From NCBI GenBank assembly GCA_016218715.1, contig JACRDG010000025.1, positions 1-64,000 on the forward strand: a stretch of DNA of 64,000 bases, in the 5' to 3' direction. The first letter of the stretch is position 1; the number at the start of each line of letters is the position of its first letter. The position numbers and the translations under genes are program-made. This document shows positions 22,974 through 32,407 of the stretch, in pieces. Below the pieces are notes generated by a model. That model did no database searches. It was given only the letters and a program-made list of their open reading frames with translations, and was not told where the DNA came from. The stretch is from Desulfomonile tiedjei. Its GTDB lineage: Bacteria > Desulfobacterota > Desulfomonilia > Desulfomonilales > Desulfomonilaceae.

Positions 22974-25736
22974 ATGCTCACCATCAACGCCCGCAGTCTT
23001 GAAGTCCTCGGCCGGTTGCTGGCCATTGGGCTTGTCGTTGTCTTCGTCTCTTGTGCGAAAGAACAGAATCCGGAGCTGTTGCTGCGGGCCAGCGCTGAAG
23101 GGCGTCTGGACGAAGTCACACGCCTCCTGAACGGCGGCGCTGATGTGAATGCAAAGGGCGAGGCAGAGGAAACGGCCCTCCTACGAGCTTCCGGGACAGG
23201 CCACCTAGCGGTCGCAAGACTACTCCTTGAGAAAGGAGCTGACGTTAACGCCAAAAACAGGAACGGTGTGACGCCCCTGGTGGCGGCTGTCAGGTTGGGT
23301 CATCTAGAAGTCGCGAAACTGCTTGCGGACAACGGTGCTGATGTCAATGTACGGCGAGGACCAGGAGATGAGACCGCGATCATGTTGGTCGCCAGTCACG
23401 GTCTCCTGGATTCCGTGAAACTGCTCGTGGATCTGGGCGCGGATGTGAATGCAAAGGACAAGGAAGGCGGGACTGCGCTGATGAATGCTGCAGCCCATGG
23501 TCATGTTACCGTGGTCAAGCTGTTGCTGGAGAGAGGAGCTGATGTCAATGCGAGAGACAAAGAGGGCGCTACACCGTTGTGGGACGCGGCCTGGGGAGGC
23601 AACGCCGAGGTGGTGCGACTGCTTCTGGACAATGGTGCTGACGTCAATGCAAGGACCAAGAACAGTTGGATACCCCTGATGATGGCGGCGGCGGAGGGCC
23701 ATCTGGACGTAGTGAGACTGCTCTTGGACAAAGGGGCTGACCTCCATGCGAAGAACAAAGAAGGCTGGACAGCGCTGACCCGGGCTGCTGACAAAGGCCA
23801 CGCGGAGACGGTAAAACTCCTTCTGGAGAGAGGTGCCGATCTGAAGACTGAGGGCGGCAGTGCCCTCAGGTACGCGAGCGGGTCGGGCCATTTGGAAGTG
23901 GTGAAGCTCCTACTGGGCAAAGGCGTTGAGGTCAGCTCAGGACGCGGAGGGGCCCTGGAAATGGCTGCCATGGACGGTCACGTGGAAGTGATGAAGCTGC
24001 TTCTGGACAAGGGGGCCGATCCCAATGCTCAGGGAATATTTCACCTGCCACTACTCTTCGAGGTGGCTGCCCAGAATAACGTGGAACCGGTGAGGCTGCT
24101 TCTGGACAGGGGCGCTGATTTGAATGTAAAGGGCAGCGATGGTTTCACGGCGCTGATGTGCGCCGTCCTCGGCTGGCACCCGGCGATGAGGGAGTTCAGG
24201 GCGCAGCCGAAGGCAGGGACAGAAACAAAGAGCCTGGAATTAGTGAGCTTGCTTTTGGACAGGGGTGCTGATGTAAACGCGAGAGACAGGGACAAACGAA
24301 CGATCCTCATGAGGGCTGCTGAAGGCGGGAACCCGGACGTGGTCAAGCTCCTCATCGAGAGGGGGGCTGACCTCAAGGCTCAATTGCCCGATGGCACGAC
24401 GGTTCTTATGGTAGCTGCCGAGAATGGCCACCCGGAGGTGGTGAAACTCCTCTTGGAAAAGGGAGCTGAGGCCAATGGGAAAGACCGGAAGGGACAAACC
24501 GCTCTGATGACGGCCGCGTGGAAACGCCACCCTCATGTGGTCAAAGCGCTCTTGGAAAAAGGCGCTGATGTGAATGCCAGGACCGCGACCGGATGGAGGC
24601 CCCTGAACAGTGCTGCCGCGGGAGGCGACCCCGAGGTCGTGACATTGCTGCTGGCCAAGGGCGCGGACATAAATGCCCATGCCGATGACGGCGAGACAGC
24701 GCTGCAGACTGCCAAGGATAACGACCGCAAGGACATCGTGAAACTGCTGGCAGCTCGCGACGCGGGGGAAACAGCAGCGAAGCCAGGTTCGCGAAGTGCT
24801 CCTGGGGGCAAGGACAAGAACCAGGAGTTGATACGGGCCTCTAGGGAGGGTCGCGTCGAAGAAGTCTTAACGCTCTTGAAAGGCGGTGCCGATCCAAACG
24901 CACGGGATAGTGCACTTGCCTTTACGGCACTGGACGTGGCCTCCATGATGGGCCATCGGGAAGTCGTGAAAATACTCCTGGAAAAGGATGCTAATGTCAA
25001 TCTCCGGGACAAGAAGGGTTCGACGCCCCTGATGAGCGCTGCCAGGCCTGGCCATGGGGAAGTGGTAAAACTCCTCCTTGACAAGGGAGCCAATGTGAAT
25101 GCTCAAGAGCAAGACGGTAAGACGGCCCTCATGTGGGCCGCAGGCTCCGGGCAGGCGGACGTGGTGAAGTTGCTTCTCGACAGAGGGGCTGATGTCAACG
25201 CTAAGGAGACAAACGGCGAGACAGCCCTCATACGGGCTGTCAGGAAAGGGGACCTGCGTACTGTCAAGCTGCTCCTCGAGAGACGAGCAGACGTGAATGC
25301 GAGGAGAGACGCGTCCGGTTCCTCGGCATTGAGCGTGGCTTCCTCAGTCGGCCATGAAGAGGTGGCAAGGCTCCTTATAGACAACGGAGCGGACGTCAAC
25401 GGTGCAAACGAGAGCGGCAGGACGGCCCTGATGTCTGCCGCATACAGTGGGCGTACGGAAGTGGTCAAGCTGCTCCTCGAAAAAGGAGCGGATGTGAACG
25501 CCAAGGACAGGAATGGCTGGATGGCGCTAAAGGATGCGGTCGGGCAAGGGCATTTGGCCGTTGTGAAAATCCTCCTGGAGAAAGGGGCTGACCCAAATCC
25601 GGAGGCCAAACCCGGTTTCACACTCTTAGAATCCGCTCGGATGAAAGGTTACAGGGAAATCGCAGAATTGCTGAAAGCCTACGGTGCCAAAGCATCTGAG
25701 CTGGACCTCGGCGGTCGGGGATCTCACCGGCCGTGA
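22974..25736 (+). CDS. ankyrin-repeat lipoprotein with about 26 repeats
   Basis: The 920-residue product carries a lipoprotein-type signal ending in VVFVSC (Cys at about 26), then about 26 ankyrin repeats of 33 residues with consensus G-TAL--AA--GH-EVVKLLLE-GADVNA. The ATG at 22974 follows AGGAGGGG. Around residue 615 a Lys/Gly/Ala-rich linker interrupts the array, and a second block restarts with KNQELIRASREGRVEEV, echoing the start of the first block (QNPELLLRASAEGRLDEV). It is probably attached to the membrane facing the periplasm and acts as a protein-binding scaffold. One repeat (around residues 395-430) carries an insertion. Confidence 0.93.
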   Translation: MLTINARSLEVLGRLLAIGLVVVFVSCAKEQNPELLLRASAEGRLDEVTRLLNGGADVNAKGEAEETALLRASGTGHLAVARLLLEKGADVNAKNRNGVTPLVAAVRLGHLEVAKLLADNGADVNVRRGPGDETAIMLVASHGLLDSVKLLVDLGADVNAKDKEGGTALMNAAAHGHVTVVKLLLERGADVNARDKEGATPLWDAAWGGNAEVVRLLLDNGADVNARTKNSWIPLMMAAAEGHLDVVRLLLDKGADLHAKNKEGWTALTRAADKGHAETVKLLLERGADLKTEGGSALRYASGSGHLEVVKLLLGKGVEVSSGRGGALEMAAMDGHVEVMKLLLDKGADPNAQGIFHLPLLFEVAAQNNVEPVRLLLDRGADLNVKGSDGFTALMCAVLGWHPAMREFRAQPKAGTETKSLELVSLLLDRGADVNARDRDKRTILMRAAEGGNPDVVKLLIERGADLKAQLPDGTTVLMVAAENGHPEVVKLLLEKGAEANGKDRKGQTALMTAAWKRHPHVVKALLEKGADVNARTATGWRPLNSAAAGGDPEVVTLLLAKGADINAHADDGETALQTAKDNDRKDIVKLLAARDAGETAAKPGSRSAPGGKDKNQELIRASREGRVEEVLTLLKGGADPNARDSALAFTALDVASMMGHREVVKILLEKDANVNLRDKKGSTPLMSAARPGHGEVVKLLLDKGANVNAQEQDGKTALMWAAGSGQADVVKLLLDRGADVNAKETNGETALIRAVRKGDLRTVKLLLERRADVNARRDASGSSALSVASSVGHEEVARLLIDNGADVNGANESGRTALMSAAYSGRTEVVKLLLEKGADVNAKDRNGWMALKDAVGQGHLAVVKILLEKGADPNPEAKPGFTLLESARMKGYREIAELLKAYGAKASELDLGGRGSHRP

Positions 25737-25784
25737 AGAAGGTCTTATTCTTTGGACATGATCAAGTGATCCAAACCACCGCGG

Positions 25785-26036
25785 ATGAGTGGACGTCAAG
25801 ACATGGATTTTTCAGCGCTGGGCAAATGGATCGTTCTTCTTGGATTGGGGCTCGTGGTCGTGGGCGTGGCCATCTGGCTCTTGGGTAAGGCGGGCATCCC
25901 GTTCGGCAGCCTGCCTGGTGACATTCGCATAGAACGACCCGGCTTCTCCTTCAACTTCCCGCTCGTGACCTGCATCCTGATCAGCGTCGTGCTCACCCTC
26001 ATCGCCAACCTGGTGCTGTGGTTCCTGCGCAAGTGA
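25785..26036 (+). CDS. DUF2905 family small membrane protein
   Basis: The 83-residue protein has two membrane helices flanking the family signature LPGDIRIERPGFSFNFPL. DUF2905 proteins are widespread small inner-membrane proteins of unknown role. The ATG at 25803 (MDFSALGKW) is a likely alternative start because family members usually begin just before GK. It converges on the chemoreceptor gene with 14 bp between stops. Confidence 0.85.
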   Translation: MSGRQDMDFSALGKWIVLLGLGLVVVGVAIWLLGKAGIPFGSLPGDIRIERPGFSFNFPLVTCILISVVLTLIANLVLWFLRK

Positions 26037-26050
26037 ATTACCTCTAAGCA

Positions 26051-28129
26051 CTACACCTTGTAGCGCTCGACGAGCTGTTTCAGCATCGAGCCAAGGTCCT
26101 CCAGGCGGCGGGCTGCGTTTTCGAGCTGCAGGGCGCCGTCGAGGTTCTGCTTCACCGCGCTTTCGATATTGGACATGGCATCGGACACCTGGTGCACCCC
26201 CGCAGATTGCTGCTCGGCCGACGTGTCGATTACCTCCGCAGCCTGGGCAGAGTCTGCCACGCGCTTGGCCAACTCGTCGATGGATCGACCCGCTGCCGCA
26301 GACTGATCGACACCCGCCTCAACTGCCTTGGTCCCCTGCTCGGTGGCCATGACCACGGCGCTTACCCACTTGTGAGTCTCCTCGAGAATCGCCCGAACCT
26401 GATCCGTAGCCTGCTTGGACTGGTCCGCTAGGGCCTTGATCTCCTGTGCCACCACGGCAAAACCTTTCCCGTAATCCCCGGCTCGTGCAGCCTCGATGGA
26501 CGCGTTGACCGCAAGGAGGTTCGACTGGTCGGCCAGATCCTTCACCGTGGTGATGATCTCTTCAATGGCGCGGCTGTGGTCGCTGAGCTTTACGACGGTT
26601 TCGCCGATCGACTCCATCTGGTCGCGGATGAGCCCCATCCGTTCGATGGTATCGTCCGTGGCCTTCTTCCCTGACTCGGAGATCTTCACCGCCTGAATGG
26701 AACCCGCGGCGACCTTTTTCGCCTTGTCGCCGGACATCCGTGCAGCTTGCTTGAGTTGTTCCACGGTGGCCGACGTCTCGGTTACCGCGGAAGAGGTTTG
26801 CGACGTGCTCGCCGCCACTTCGGCGACCGTGGTGGAGATCTCCGCAGCCGAGCTGCTCAGCACGGACACTCCTTCGAGCACCTGCTTGATCTGATACCGA
26901 AGATTGCCGGCCATGAGCCGAAACGCCCGCGCCAAGTCCCCCAGTTCGTCGGCTCTCTTGAGTTCCGGAATCTCGACGGTCAGGTCACCCTCACTAATGT
27001 GGCTCGCCTGTTCGGCAATGGCGGCCATCGGCCGCGCGATGGTTCTCGCGAGGAGGAACGCCGATACGGCCACGACCGATGCTATGAGCACCGCTACCAT
27101 CATTATCCAAAGGCCGATGGCACGGACCGACCCGAAGGCCTCGCTCGAGTCCATCTGCGCGATGATGCCCCAGTCAAAGTCCGCGCCGAGATTGTCGCGT
27201 GCGGCGAGCCCCAGGGGAGTCCACGCAGACAACGTCGGTACCCCTCTCATCCCGACTATTTCTTGGACATCGGCCTTCCCCGCGACCACGTCTTTCGCGC
27301 CAGGGGTTTCTATCTTGAATGCGAGGATCCTCGCGGTTGGCCTGGTCCGGGTACCGGACCGCAGGAGTTGGTCCTGGCCTATGAGGAACGCGTCACCCGT
27401 ACGTCCGATTTGGCTCATTCGCGCCATGGATCGGCCGATCTGCGCGGGGCTGAATCTAAGCACCAGCACTCCGTAGAGCTTCTTGTCATCCCGGAATACC
27501 GGCACTCCCATGAAGCCGCCGATCGATCCGGCCGGCTCGTACTGGCTAAAATCCACGAGCGCGGGCTTCTCGGTCTTGACCACTTTTGCCCATAATTCCG
27601 AGAGCTTTGTGCTCTTAAGCCCACTGGACGCAACACTGGCGCCCAAATCGGGGAGTTTCTTGACCGAGTACAAGATGAGCCCTTCCTCTTTCCCGACCAC
27701 AAGGAGAAGGTCCTGATAGCCTCGCCCAGCCTCGAAGTTCTCCACGAACCTCACGAACATCGGATCGAGTTCGGCCAGGGTCTTCTTGAACTCGGTGGAA
27801 TTGATATCGACCGGCGCGTCCGGGTGAGCCTTGCCGTAATCGAGAAAGGACGCGTAAGTGAGATAATCGGCCAGCGTCTTGAACGACGATTGAACTGCGG
27901 AACTGGTGCCAAGGTAATTCATATCACCCAGCATTTCCGTGAAGTAGTCGTTCACGTCATCACGTGCTCGGTCCCGGCTGGCAGTGAGAGACGCAACGGT
28001 GGCTTCCCGCAGTGCCGCGGTCCCTTTACTGAAGGAGAGGTAACCGACTATTCCGATCGGTACGAGAGCGACGAGCAGAAAATATCCAACAAGCTTGGCC
28101 ATGAGGCTCTTACGGAAAAAGGTTGGCAT
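26051..28129 (-). CDS. methyl-accepting chemotaxis protein with Cache sensor
   Basis: The 692-residue transmembrane chemoreceptor has helix 1 (about 12-34), a periplasmic Cache-type sensing region (about 38-335), helix 2 (about 338-360), a HAMP domain and a long cytoplasmic signalling coiled coil. The conserved tip contains [20 protein letters not shown]-type sequence and [16 protein letters not shown]. The ATG at 28129 is preferred because longer versions add only polar sequence and CAGGAG lies just before it. No cheA, cheW or methyltransferase genes are close, so it is an orphan receptor feeding a distant chemotaxis or other array. Confidence 0.95.
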   Translation of the reverse strand: MPTFFRKSLMAKLVGYFLLVALVPIGIVGYLSFSKGTAALREATVASLTASRDRARDDVNDYFTEMLGDMNYLGTSSAVQSSFKTLADYLTYASFLDYGKAHPDAPVDINSTEFKKTLAELDPMFVRFVENFEAGRGYQDLLLVVGKEEGLILYSVKKLPDLGASVASSGLKSTKLSELWAKVVKTEKPALVDFSQYEPAGSIGGFMGVPVFRDDKKLYGVLVLRFSPAQIGRSMARMSQIGRTGDAFLIGQDQLLRSGTRTRPTARILAFKIETPGAKDVVAGKADVQEIVGMRGVPTLSAWTPLGLAARDNLGADFDWGIIAQMDSSEAFGSVRAIGLWIMMVAVLIASVVAVSAFLLARTIARPMAAIAEQASHISEGDLTVEIPELKRADELGDLARAFRLMAGNLRYQIKQVLEGVSVLSSSAAEISTTVAEVAASTSQTSSAVTETSATVEQLKQAARMSGDKAKKVAAGSIQAVKISESGKKATDDTIERMGLIRDQMESIGETVVKLSDHSRAIEEIITTVKDLADQSNLLAVNASIEAARAGDYGKGFAVVAQEIKALADQSKQATDQVRAILEETHKWVSAVVMATEQGTKAVEAGVDQSAAAGRSIDELAKRVADSAQAAEVIDTSAEQQSAGVHQVSDAMSNIESAVKQNLDGALQLENAARRLEDLGSMLKQLVERYKV

Positions 28130-28602
28130 TGCAAACTCCTGAATTCTTCTTCTCGACCGGCAGTTGCCTCTGAAATTGTAACGAAGAGACCGGAAACGAG
28201 CAGGATCGCGGCACAGCGAGTTCGGTTTCCTTCGAGGCCAGTTCTGACAATGAGCGGTATCCGGGTCGTGAGGCCGAATGCCGCGAACGCTTGCCCTCAC
28301 GCATGGGAAGCCTCCGGACGACCCTCCCTAACGCCGATCACGGAATCTTAGCGAACCGTTCTAGGGAAACTGTGTCAGTCCCTCGGGGACGCCATTTTCG
28401 ACTGCCTTCTAAGTATTCGGTCGATATGCGATCCGCCGCTATTCGTTCATTTTCCAGAACACAAGACCTCTGAGCGTCACATAGATCAATTTATACCGCT
28501 ATATTTTTGCACATCTTTTTCCGAAAAACAACCGGCACATCGTTCCCGCTTTTTCAGCGTCCGGAATTCCTGAATCGCCGAGAGCTCTCACGGACTGTGG
28601 GG

Positions 28603-28631
28603 TTGACTTCGCCGCGGGGCTTGGATAGAGT
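28603..28631 (+). promoter_or_regulatory. candidate sigma-70 promoter for the substrate-binding protein
   Basis: TTGACT (28603-28608), 17-bp spacing and TAGAGT (28626-28631) lie about 100 bp before the start at 28735. The rest of the 605-bp gap between the divergent genes has no gene; it contains an AT-rich patch near 28480-28520. Confidence 0.5.
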
Positions 28632-28734
28632 CGGCTCTTGGAAAGGCTTTTACCCTGCGGAAATGTGTCGCGCGACGGGAGTGTCGAACGTGTGTCAGAG
28701 ACCGCGAAACAGATCGGTGCGAGGAGGATTGCTG

Positions 28735-29697
28735 ATGACCCCGATGTTCGTTTCTTTGTTGGCAGCTCTCCTGGTGGCAGCCGTCACTCTGATTCACGCC
28801 GACAGCTTGGCTGCCGAAAAGAAAATTGCGGTCATGTGGGTGGGAGAGTCCGAAATGCCAACGAACGTCATCAAGGGATTCCTGCCGCGACTGAAAGAAC
28901 TGGCCCCGGACATGAGGGTCACCGTCAAGATGGCGCTCCCCGATTTTCAAATTGCGGGTCAACTGTTCCACGATTTTGAGACCCAGATGGACGGCATCGT
29001 GTTCCTCCGTTCCGGCGGCGCTGAATTCCTCGGCAAGGCCAAGCCGAAAATCCCCTGTTTTGTGGGAGACACGAACAATCCTCGGGAACTGGGAGTCGTG
29101 CTCAACTTGGAGAAGCCGGAAGGAAATATCACCGGCGTGACCAACTACGTGCCGTACAGCAAACGTCTTGCCGCGATCCAGACCATCTTTCCGAACGTCA
29201 AGAGCGTAGGATTGCTCCTCGAAAAAGACCACCCGGGGACACCGATCGACCAGGAGGGTACGAGCACGGAGTGCGAAAAACTGCGAATTGAGTATCAGGA
29301 ATTCGTGGCTGCAAATCGTGACGACCTGGCCAAAGGGGCCAAGGAACTGGCCTCGAAGGTGCAGTTGCTCATTGCCTCAAGCACCGCCCTCTGTGAGGAC
29401 AACACGCCCCTGCTGGTGGAAATCAGTCATGCAACCAAAGTCCCGCTGTTCGCCTACTCGGACGCTGCGGTGAAGAATGGGGCGCTGGCAGGCCTGGCAG
29501 CGAGAAGCGACGTCCTTGGCCGGATGCTGGCGGATTCGGTGGTCGATGTGGTCGTCAAGGGGAAGCCGGTGGCTCAGGTACCGGTGAAAACGGACCCGGA
29601 CCCGAGGATTGCGCTCAACGAAAAGGAAATGGAGTTTTTCGGGATCAGGTTGCCCCCCAGCGTCTTGCGGGAAGCCCAGATCGTGAAAAAGCGCTGA
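28735..29697 (+). CDS. ABC-type substrate-binding protein (ABC_sub_bind family)
   Basis: The 320-residue exported protein has a signal peptide (about 1-28) and the two-lobe periplasmic binding fold of the ABC_sub_bind/TrpX-like family. Recognisable parts are KKIAVMWVGES at the start, the hinge region GNITGVTNYVP and the late VPLFAYSDAAVKNGALAGL segment, all typical of the family. GAGGAGG precedes the ATG. No permease or ATPase gene is adjacent, so it is an orphan binding protein or works with a sensor such as the neighbouring chemoreceptor. The ligand is unknown; amino acids or related compounds are known ligands in the family. Confidence 0.88.
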   Translation: MTPMFVSLLAALLVAAVTLIHADSLAAEKKIAVMWVGESEMPTNVIKGFLPRLKELAPDMRVTVKMALPDFQIAGQLFHDFETQMDGIVFLRSGGAEFLGKAKPKIPCFVGDTNNPRELGVVLNLEKPEGNITGVTNYVPYSKRLAAIQTIFPNVKSVGLLLEKDHPGTPIDQEGTSTECEKLRIEYQEFVAANRDDLAKGAKELASKVQLLIASSTALCEDNTPLLVEISHATKVPLFAYSDAAVKNGALAGLAARSDVLGRMLADSVVDVVVKGKPVAQVPVKTDPDPRIALNEKEMEFFGIRLPPSVLREAQIVKKR

Positions 29698-29700
29698 CCT

Positions 29701-29850
29701 AAGTACACGTTTTCGCAAGTTCGTTCGCGCATTTCGGGGGCCTTGATGGCACAGGCATCTTGCCTGTCATTGCCTCATGGACCGGCAAGATGCCGGCCAG
29801 ACCGAACGGCCAAAGGCAGGGACCCAGAGGGAGACTCTGTGTTTGTGAAA
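29701..29850. repeat. MITE/REP-like dispersed repeat, copy E (degraded ends)
   Basis: The interior matches copy C in the same orientation: ACAGGCATCTTGCCTGT and ACCGGCAAGATGCCGG palindromes, then the GGCCAAAGGCAGGGACCCA block. The terminal repeats have decayed. It fills the gap between the substrate-binding protein gene and the convergent response regulator. Confidence 0.75.
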
Positions 29851-29979
29851 AGGTGTATTAAGTCCATCGGGTACGTCGAGGAAACGTCCGGCCGGACGCT
29901 CGGTGGAAGAAAGCCCGAGACCATCACTCCTCGTTTGAAGGCTCACGGGCAGCGGTAACGCGGGACTGCTTCAGGAACC

Positions 29980-30399
29980 TCAGGCCTCCGCGATGCTCTC
30001 ACTCGCGGTCCAGTACGAATCGATCGCCCGTACGAGTTCAATGAATTCCACATGGCTGGCAGGCTTGATCATATAGCCGGCCACCCCCAGATCGAAGCTT
30101 CGGTACTTGTCTTCGTACTCTCTGGACGTGGTGAGCATAATGATGGGAATCGGCCTCAGGCTATCGTCCTGCTTGGCGACTTTGAGGAATTCGATGCCGT
30201 TCATGCGCGGCATGTTGATATCGAGGAGGATAAGGCACGGTTTCGGGTTCTTGCTATCCCGCAAGTACTCCAAAGCCTGTTCGCCATTGTTGGCAACCTT
30301 GAGAGGGTTGGGAATATTCAGCTCTTTGATGGCCCGCTTGACCGCCATAGCATCGACCTTATCGTCGTCGACCAGCAGAATGGGTCCAGTGCTTTTCAT
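29980..30399 (-). CDS. single-domain response regulator, Rcp1-like
   Basis: The 139-residue protein is a stand-alone receiver domain: ILLVDDDKVD at the N-terminus (acidic pocket), LILLDINMPRMNG with the phospho-acceptor Asp near 60, the conserved Thr in MLTTS and Lys in MIKPAS. It has the DDD start and insertion style of the Rcp1 subfamily, which often pairs with bacteriophytochrome or PAS kinases. The ATG at 30399 follows AGGAGC; longer in-frame versions are not supported. No kinase is adjacent. With no output domain, it probably acts by protein interaction or phosphotransfer. Confidence 0.93.
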   Translation of the reverse strand: MKSTGPILLVDDDKVDAMAVKRAIKELNIPNPLKVANNGEQALEYLRDSKNPKPCLILLDINMPRMNGIEFLKVAKQDDSLRPIPIIMLTTSREYEDKYRSFDLGVAGYMIKPASHVEFIELVRAIDSYWTASESIAEA

Positions 30400-30738
30400 T
30401 TGGGGGCTCCTGTATTGCCACCGTTGAGCCGCATCAATACTCCGCGGTGTGTCCCAATTCGAACTTTGAAAATACCCTAAATTGCGAGCGTGTGTAAAGC
30501 CTCGTGACGCATATTCGTCCCCACGGACGTATGCTGAAGCACCTTGAGGCTGTTCCCGTTCGCAATGGCGCTTCAGCATCAGGCGACCCAAAAATGTCAT
30601 CAGAACAATGCATTGGCTGGAGAAACGAACCACCCGATCCTGCAGCGTCTGTCGGATTCTCTCTGACGCCCGGTACAATTGACCGTGCTCGTGAGATCCG
30701 CCGCGATCCATTTCCCGGTTCCGGTACGACAGTTCGGG
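30400..30738. other. intergenic region without recognisable gene
   Basis: It lies upstream of the response regulator and behind the leftward retropepsin-like pair. No structural RNA, repeat or coding signal could be supported. Confidence 0.4.
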
Positions 30739-31335
30739 TCACTCGCGTTCGTCACCGCCTGCCGGAGTGTCGGGACACCGGGGTTCCACGGTGAACTTCA
30801 GGGACGGATCGACCAGAAGCGAGCCGCTCATGAAGCTGCGGCCGATGAGCACGGGGTACCGGAACCGGCTGCGGTCCACGAGAGTAACCTGGACCTCACG
30901 ATAGATGTTGCCGAGGCAGATGCCCAGCATTACCACCGGGCGCCTTTGAGCCTGTCCCGTCTGGCGCTTGATTCTCGCAGTCCGAACGAGCTTACGTTCG
31001 AGCGTGATCGAGTGCCCGTCCGGATCGACCACGTCAAAACGGACCCACTTCTCCCCCGCGCGGTTGAAACGTGTCACGTCCGCGGCGTTCAGCGATGAAT
31101 TGTCCGCTCCAGTGTCGATCTTGGCGGGGAGCAAGAGCGCTCCCGGATGAATCCGAACCTTCTCCACGACGCCGACAACGGGTCTGGGGTCCTCGGCCGC
31201 GGCAACCGCAGAGGTCAACGCTGCTACGAAAAGGAGGAGCAGACTGAACCACAGGCTCCTAGCTGCTCGGCGCCTGCCATCACGAGCACAATATCCGTCC
31301 GGCTCCATTTCTCTGCGCGTGGTGAACAGCTTCAC
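30739..31335 (-). CDS. exported retropepsin-like protease (RimB/Zn_protease family), second of tandem pair
   Basis: The 198-residue protein has a signal anchor (about 27-47) and a retropepsin-like domain with PAKIDTGADNSSLNA (catalytic motif DTGA at about 74-77), later PVLIGRSFM, as in the ATP-dependent-zinc-protease family (PF05618), also called RimB-like. The GTG start at 31335 overlaps the stop of the upstream paralogue (GTGA), implying translational coupling; the ATG at 31308 is an alternative. The usual neighbours, a RimK-type ATP-grasp ligase or a 7TM-transglutaminase, are absent. Likely an extracytoplasmic aspartic peptidase; substrate unknown. Confidence 0.85.
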   Translation of the reverse strand: MKLFTTRREMEPDGYCARDGRRRAARSLWFSLLLLFVAALTSAVAAAEDPRPVVGVVEKVRIHPGALLLPAKIDTGADNSSLNAADVTRFNRAGEKWVRFDVVDPDGHSITLERKLVRTARIKRQTGQAQRRPVVMLGICLGNIYREVQVTLVDRSRFRYPVLIGRSFMSGSLLVDPSLKFTVEPRCPDTPAGGDERE

Positions 31336-31838
31336 TGCTCGGATCCCTTCCTGCCGCCATGTCCGGTCAGATACTCGCGTGAGGGGTCCACAATAATGCG
31401 GTCCAGCATGAAACTCCGGCCGATGAGCAGCGGATATTTTCGCCCCGATCGATCGGTGAGATTCACAAGGGTTCGCCTGCACTGCTTGCCGAGGCAGACC
31501 TCCAGAACGATCAGCGGTCGCTCCACGTCCTCACCGTCGTGTTGCGGGACGATCTCGATACCCACCTGTTCGCTCTCGATGGTAACGGTACGGCCTTGGC
31601 GGGTGTCCACGGTGAACCGGAGCATTTTGATCCCGTCACGATCGATCGCGGTGATGTGCCGCGCGTCGAGCGACGTGTTGTCCGCTCCGGTGTCCACTTT
31701 GGCGTCAAGAACGATATTCTCCGGAAGGATCACTGCCTTTTCCACTCCGCCCACCACCTGCTTTTGTGCGGCCGACGCGGCTGCCGGCGCGAGAAGGATC
31801 ACTACCAGGACCGAGGTCCACCAGGACATGCTTTTCAC
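31332..31838 (-). CDS. exported retropepsin-like protease (RimB/Zn_protease family), first of tandem pair
   Basis: The 168-residue protein has a signal peptide (about 1-24) followed by the same fold as its downstream neighbour: VLDAKVDTGADNTSLDA (DTGA at 49-52), a strand-rich middle and PLLIGRSFMLDRIIVDP. It ends in the GTGA overlap with the second copy. The two proteins are paralogues from a tandem duplication and could form a heterodimer, as retropepsins need two DTG strands for one active site. Family members are known for peptidase activity linked to glutamate-tail processing or transglutaminase systems, but no such partner is nearby. Confidence 0.87.
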   Translation of the reverse strand: MKSMSWWTSVLVVILLAPAAASAAQKQVVGGVEKAVILPENIVLDAKVDTGADNTSLDARHITAIDRDGIKMLRFTVDTRQGRTVTIESEQVGIEIVPQHDGEDVERPLIVLEVCLGKQCRRTLVNLTDRSGRKYPLLIGRSFMLDRIIVDPSREYLTGHGGRKGSEQ

Positions 31839-32407
31839 GGGGTCTCCGGGAGACGACTGACATTGGGATAGGTGGAGCAGTTTTGAATACTTATGGCTGA
31901 GGCCAACATTTTTGTCAAGAAGACAACTGCCTCGAATTTCAACGAGCGCAACTTTGCCAGAGGGTCTCTTTTTGGATTTACCGCGGGACCAGCGGCTGAT
32001 ATAGTTATAAGAAAGCGCCTTGAAAGTCGCGGGAGATTCTTGCGACTGCGTAGATCAAGCTGCGGCCCCCTGCTGAATGTCGGCACTGTGCCGCGTGACA
32101 CGAGATTGATTTCTTCCTCCCCCTCAGGGGTGCCAGGACTCGTTCGGCGTAGAAACTCCGAACGGTTAGAGTCGCGAGAAAGTTCCGAGAGAAAGAAACG
32201 TCATGGGGGTTTGCATTTCGTCTGGCGGATAGTGTCATGAGAAGTCCCGTTTTTCCACTAATGCTCATGAGGAGCAACCGTTCACCGGGACAAATGCTGT
32301 CTCTCGCAATGACGATCGGGGACGATGAAACAAGACCGGTTACCAGGTCACGGCGACCGGCGAGGCTGCCAGCCATTTTCACGCGGATTCTAAAGGAGGC
32401 CGGATTC
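31839..32407. other. divergent intergenic region, 569 bp
   Basis: No gene is supported. On the minus strand TTGACA (complement at about 31914-31919) lies 19 bp from TAAGTA and could drive the retropepsin pair. A 24-base block at 32276-32299 matches 10057-10080 at 21 positions, probably a remnant of another dispersed repeat. Confidence 0.4.
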
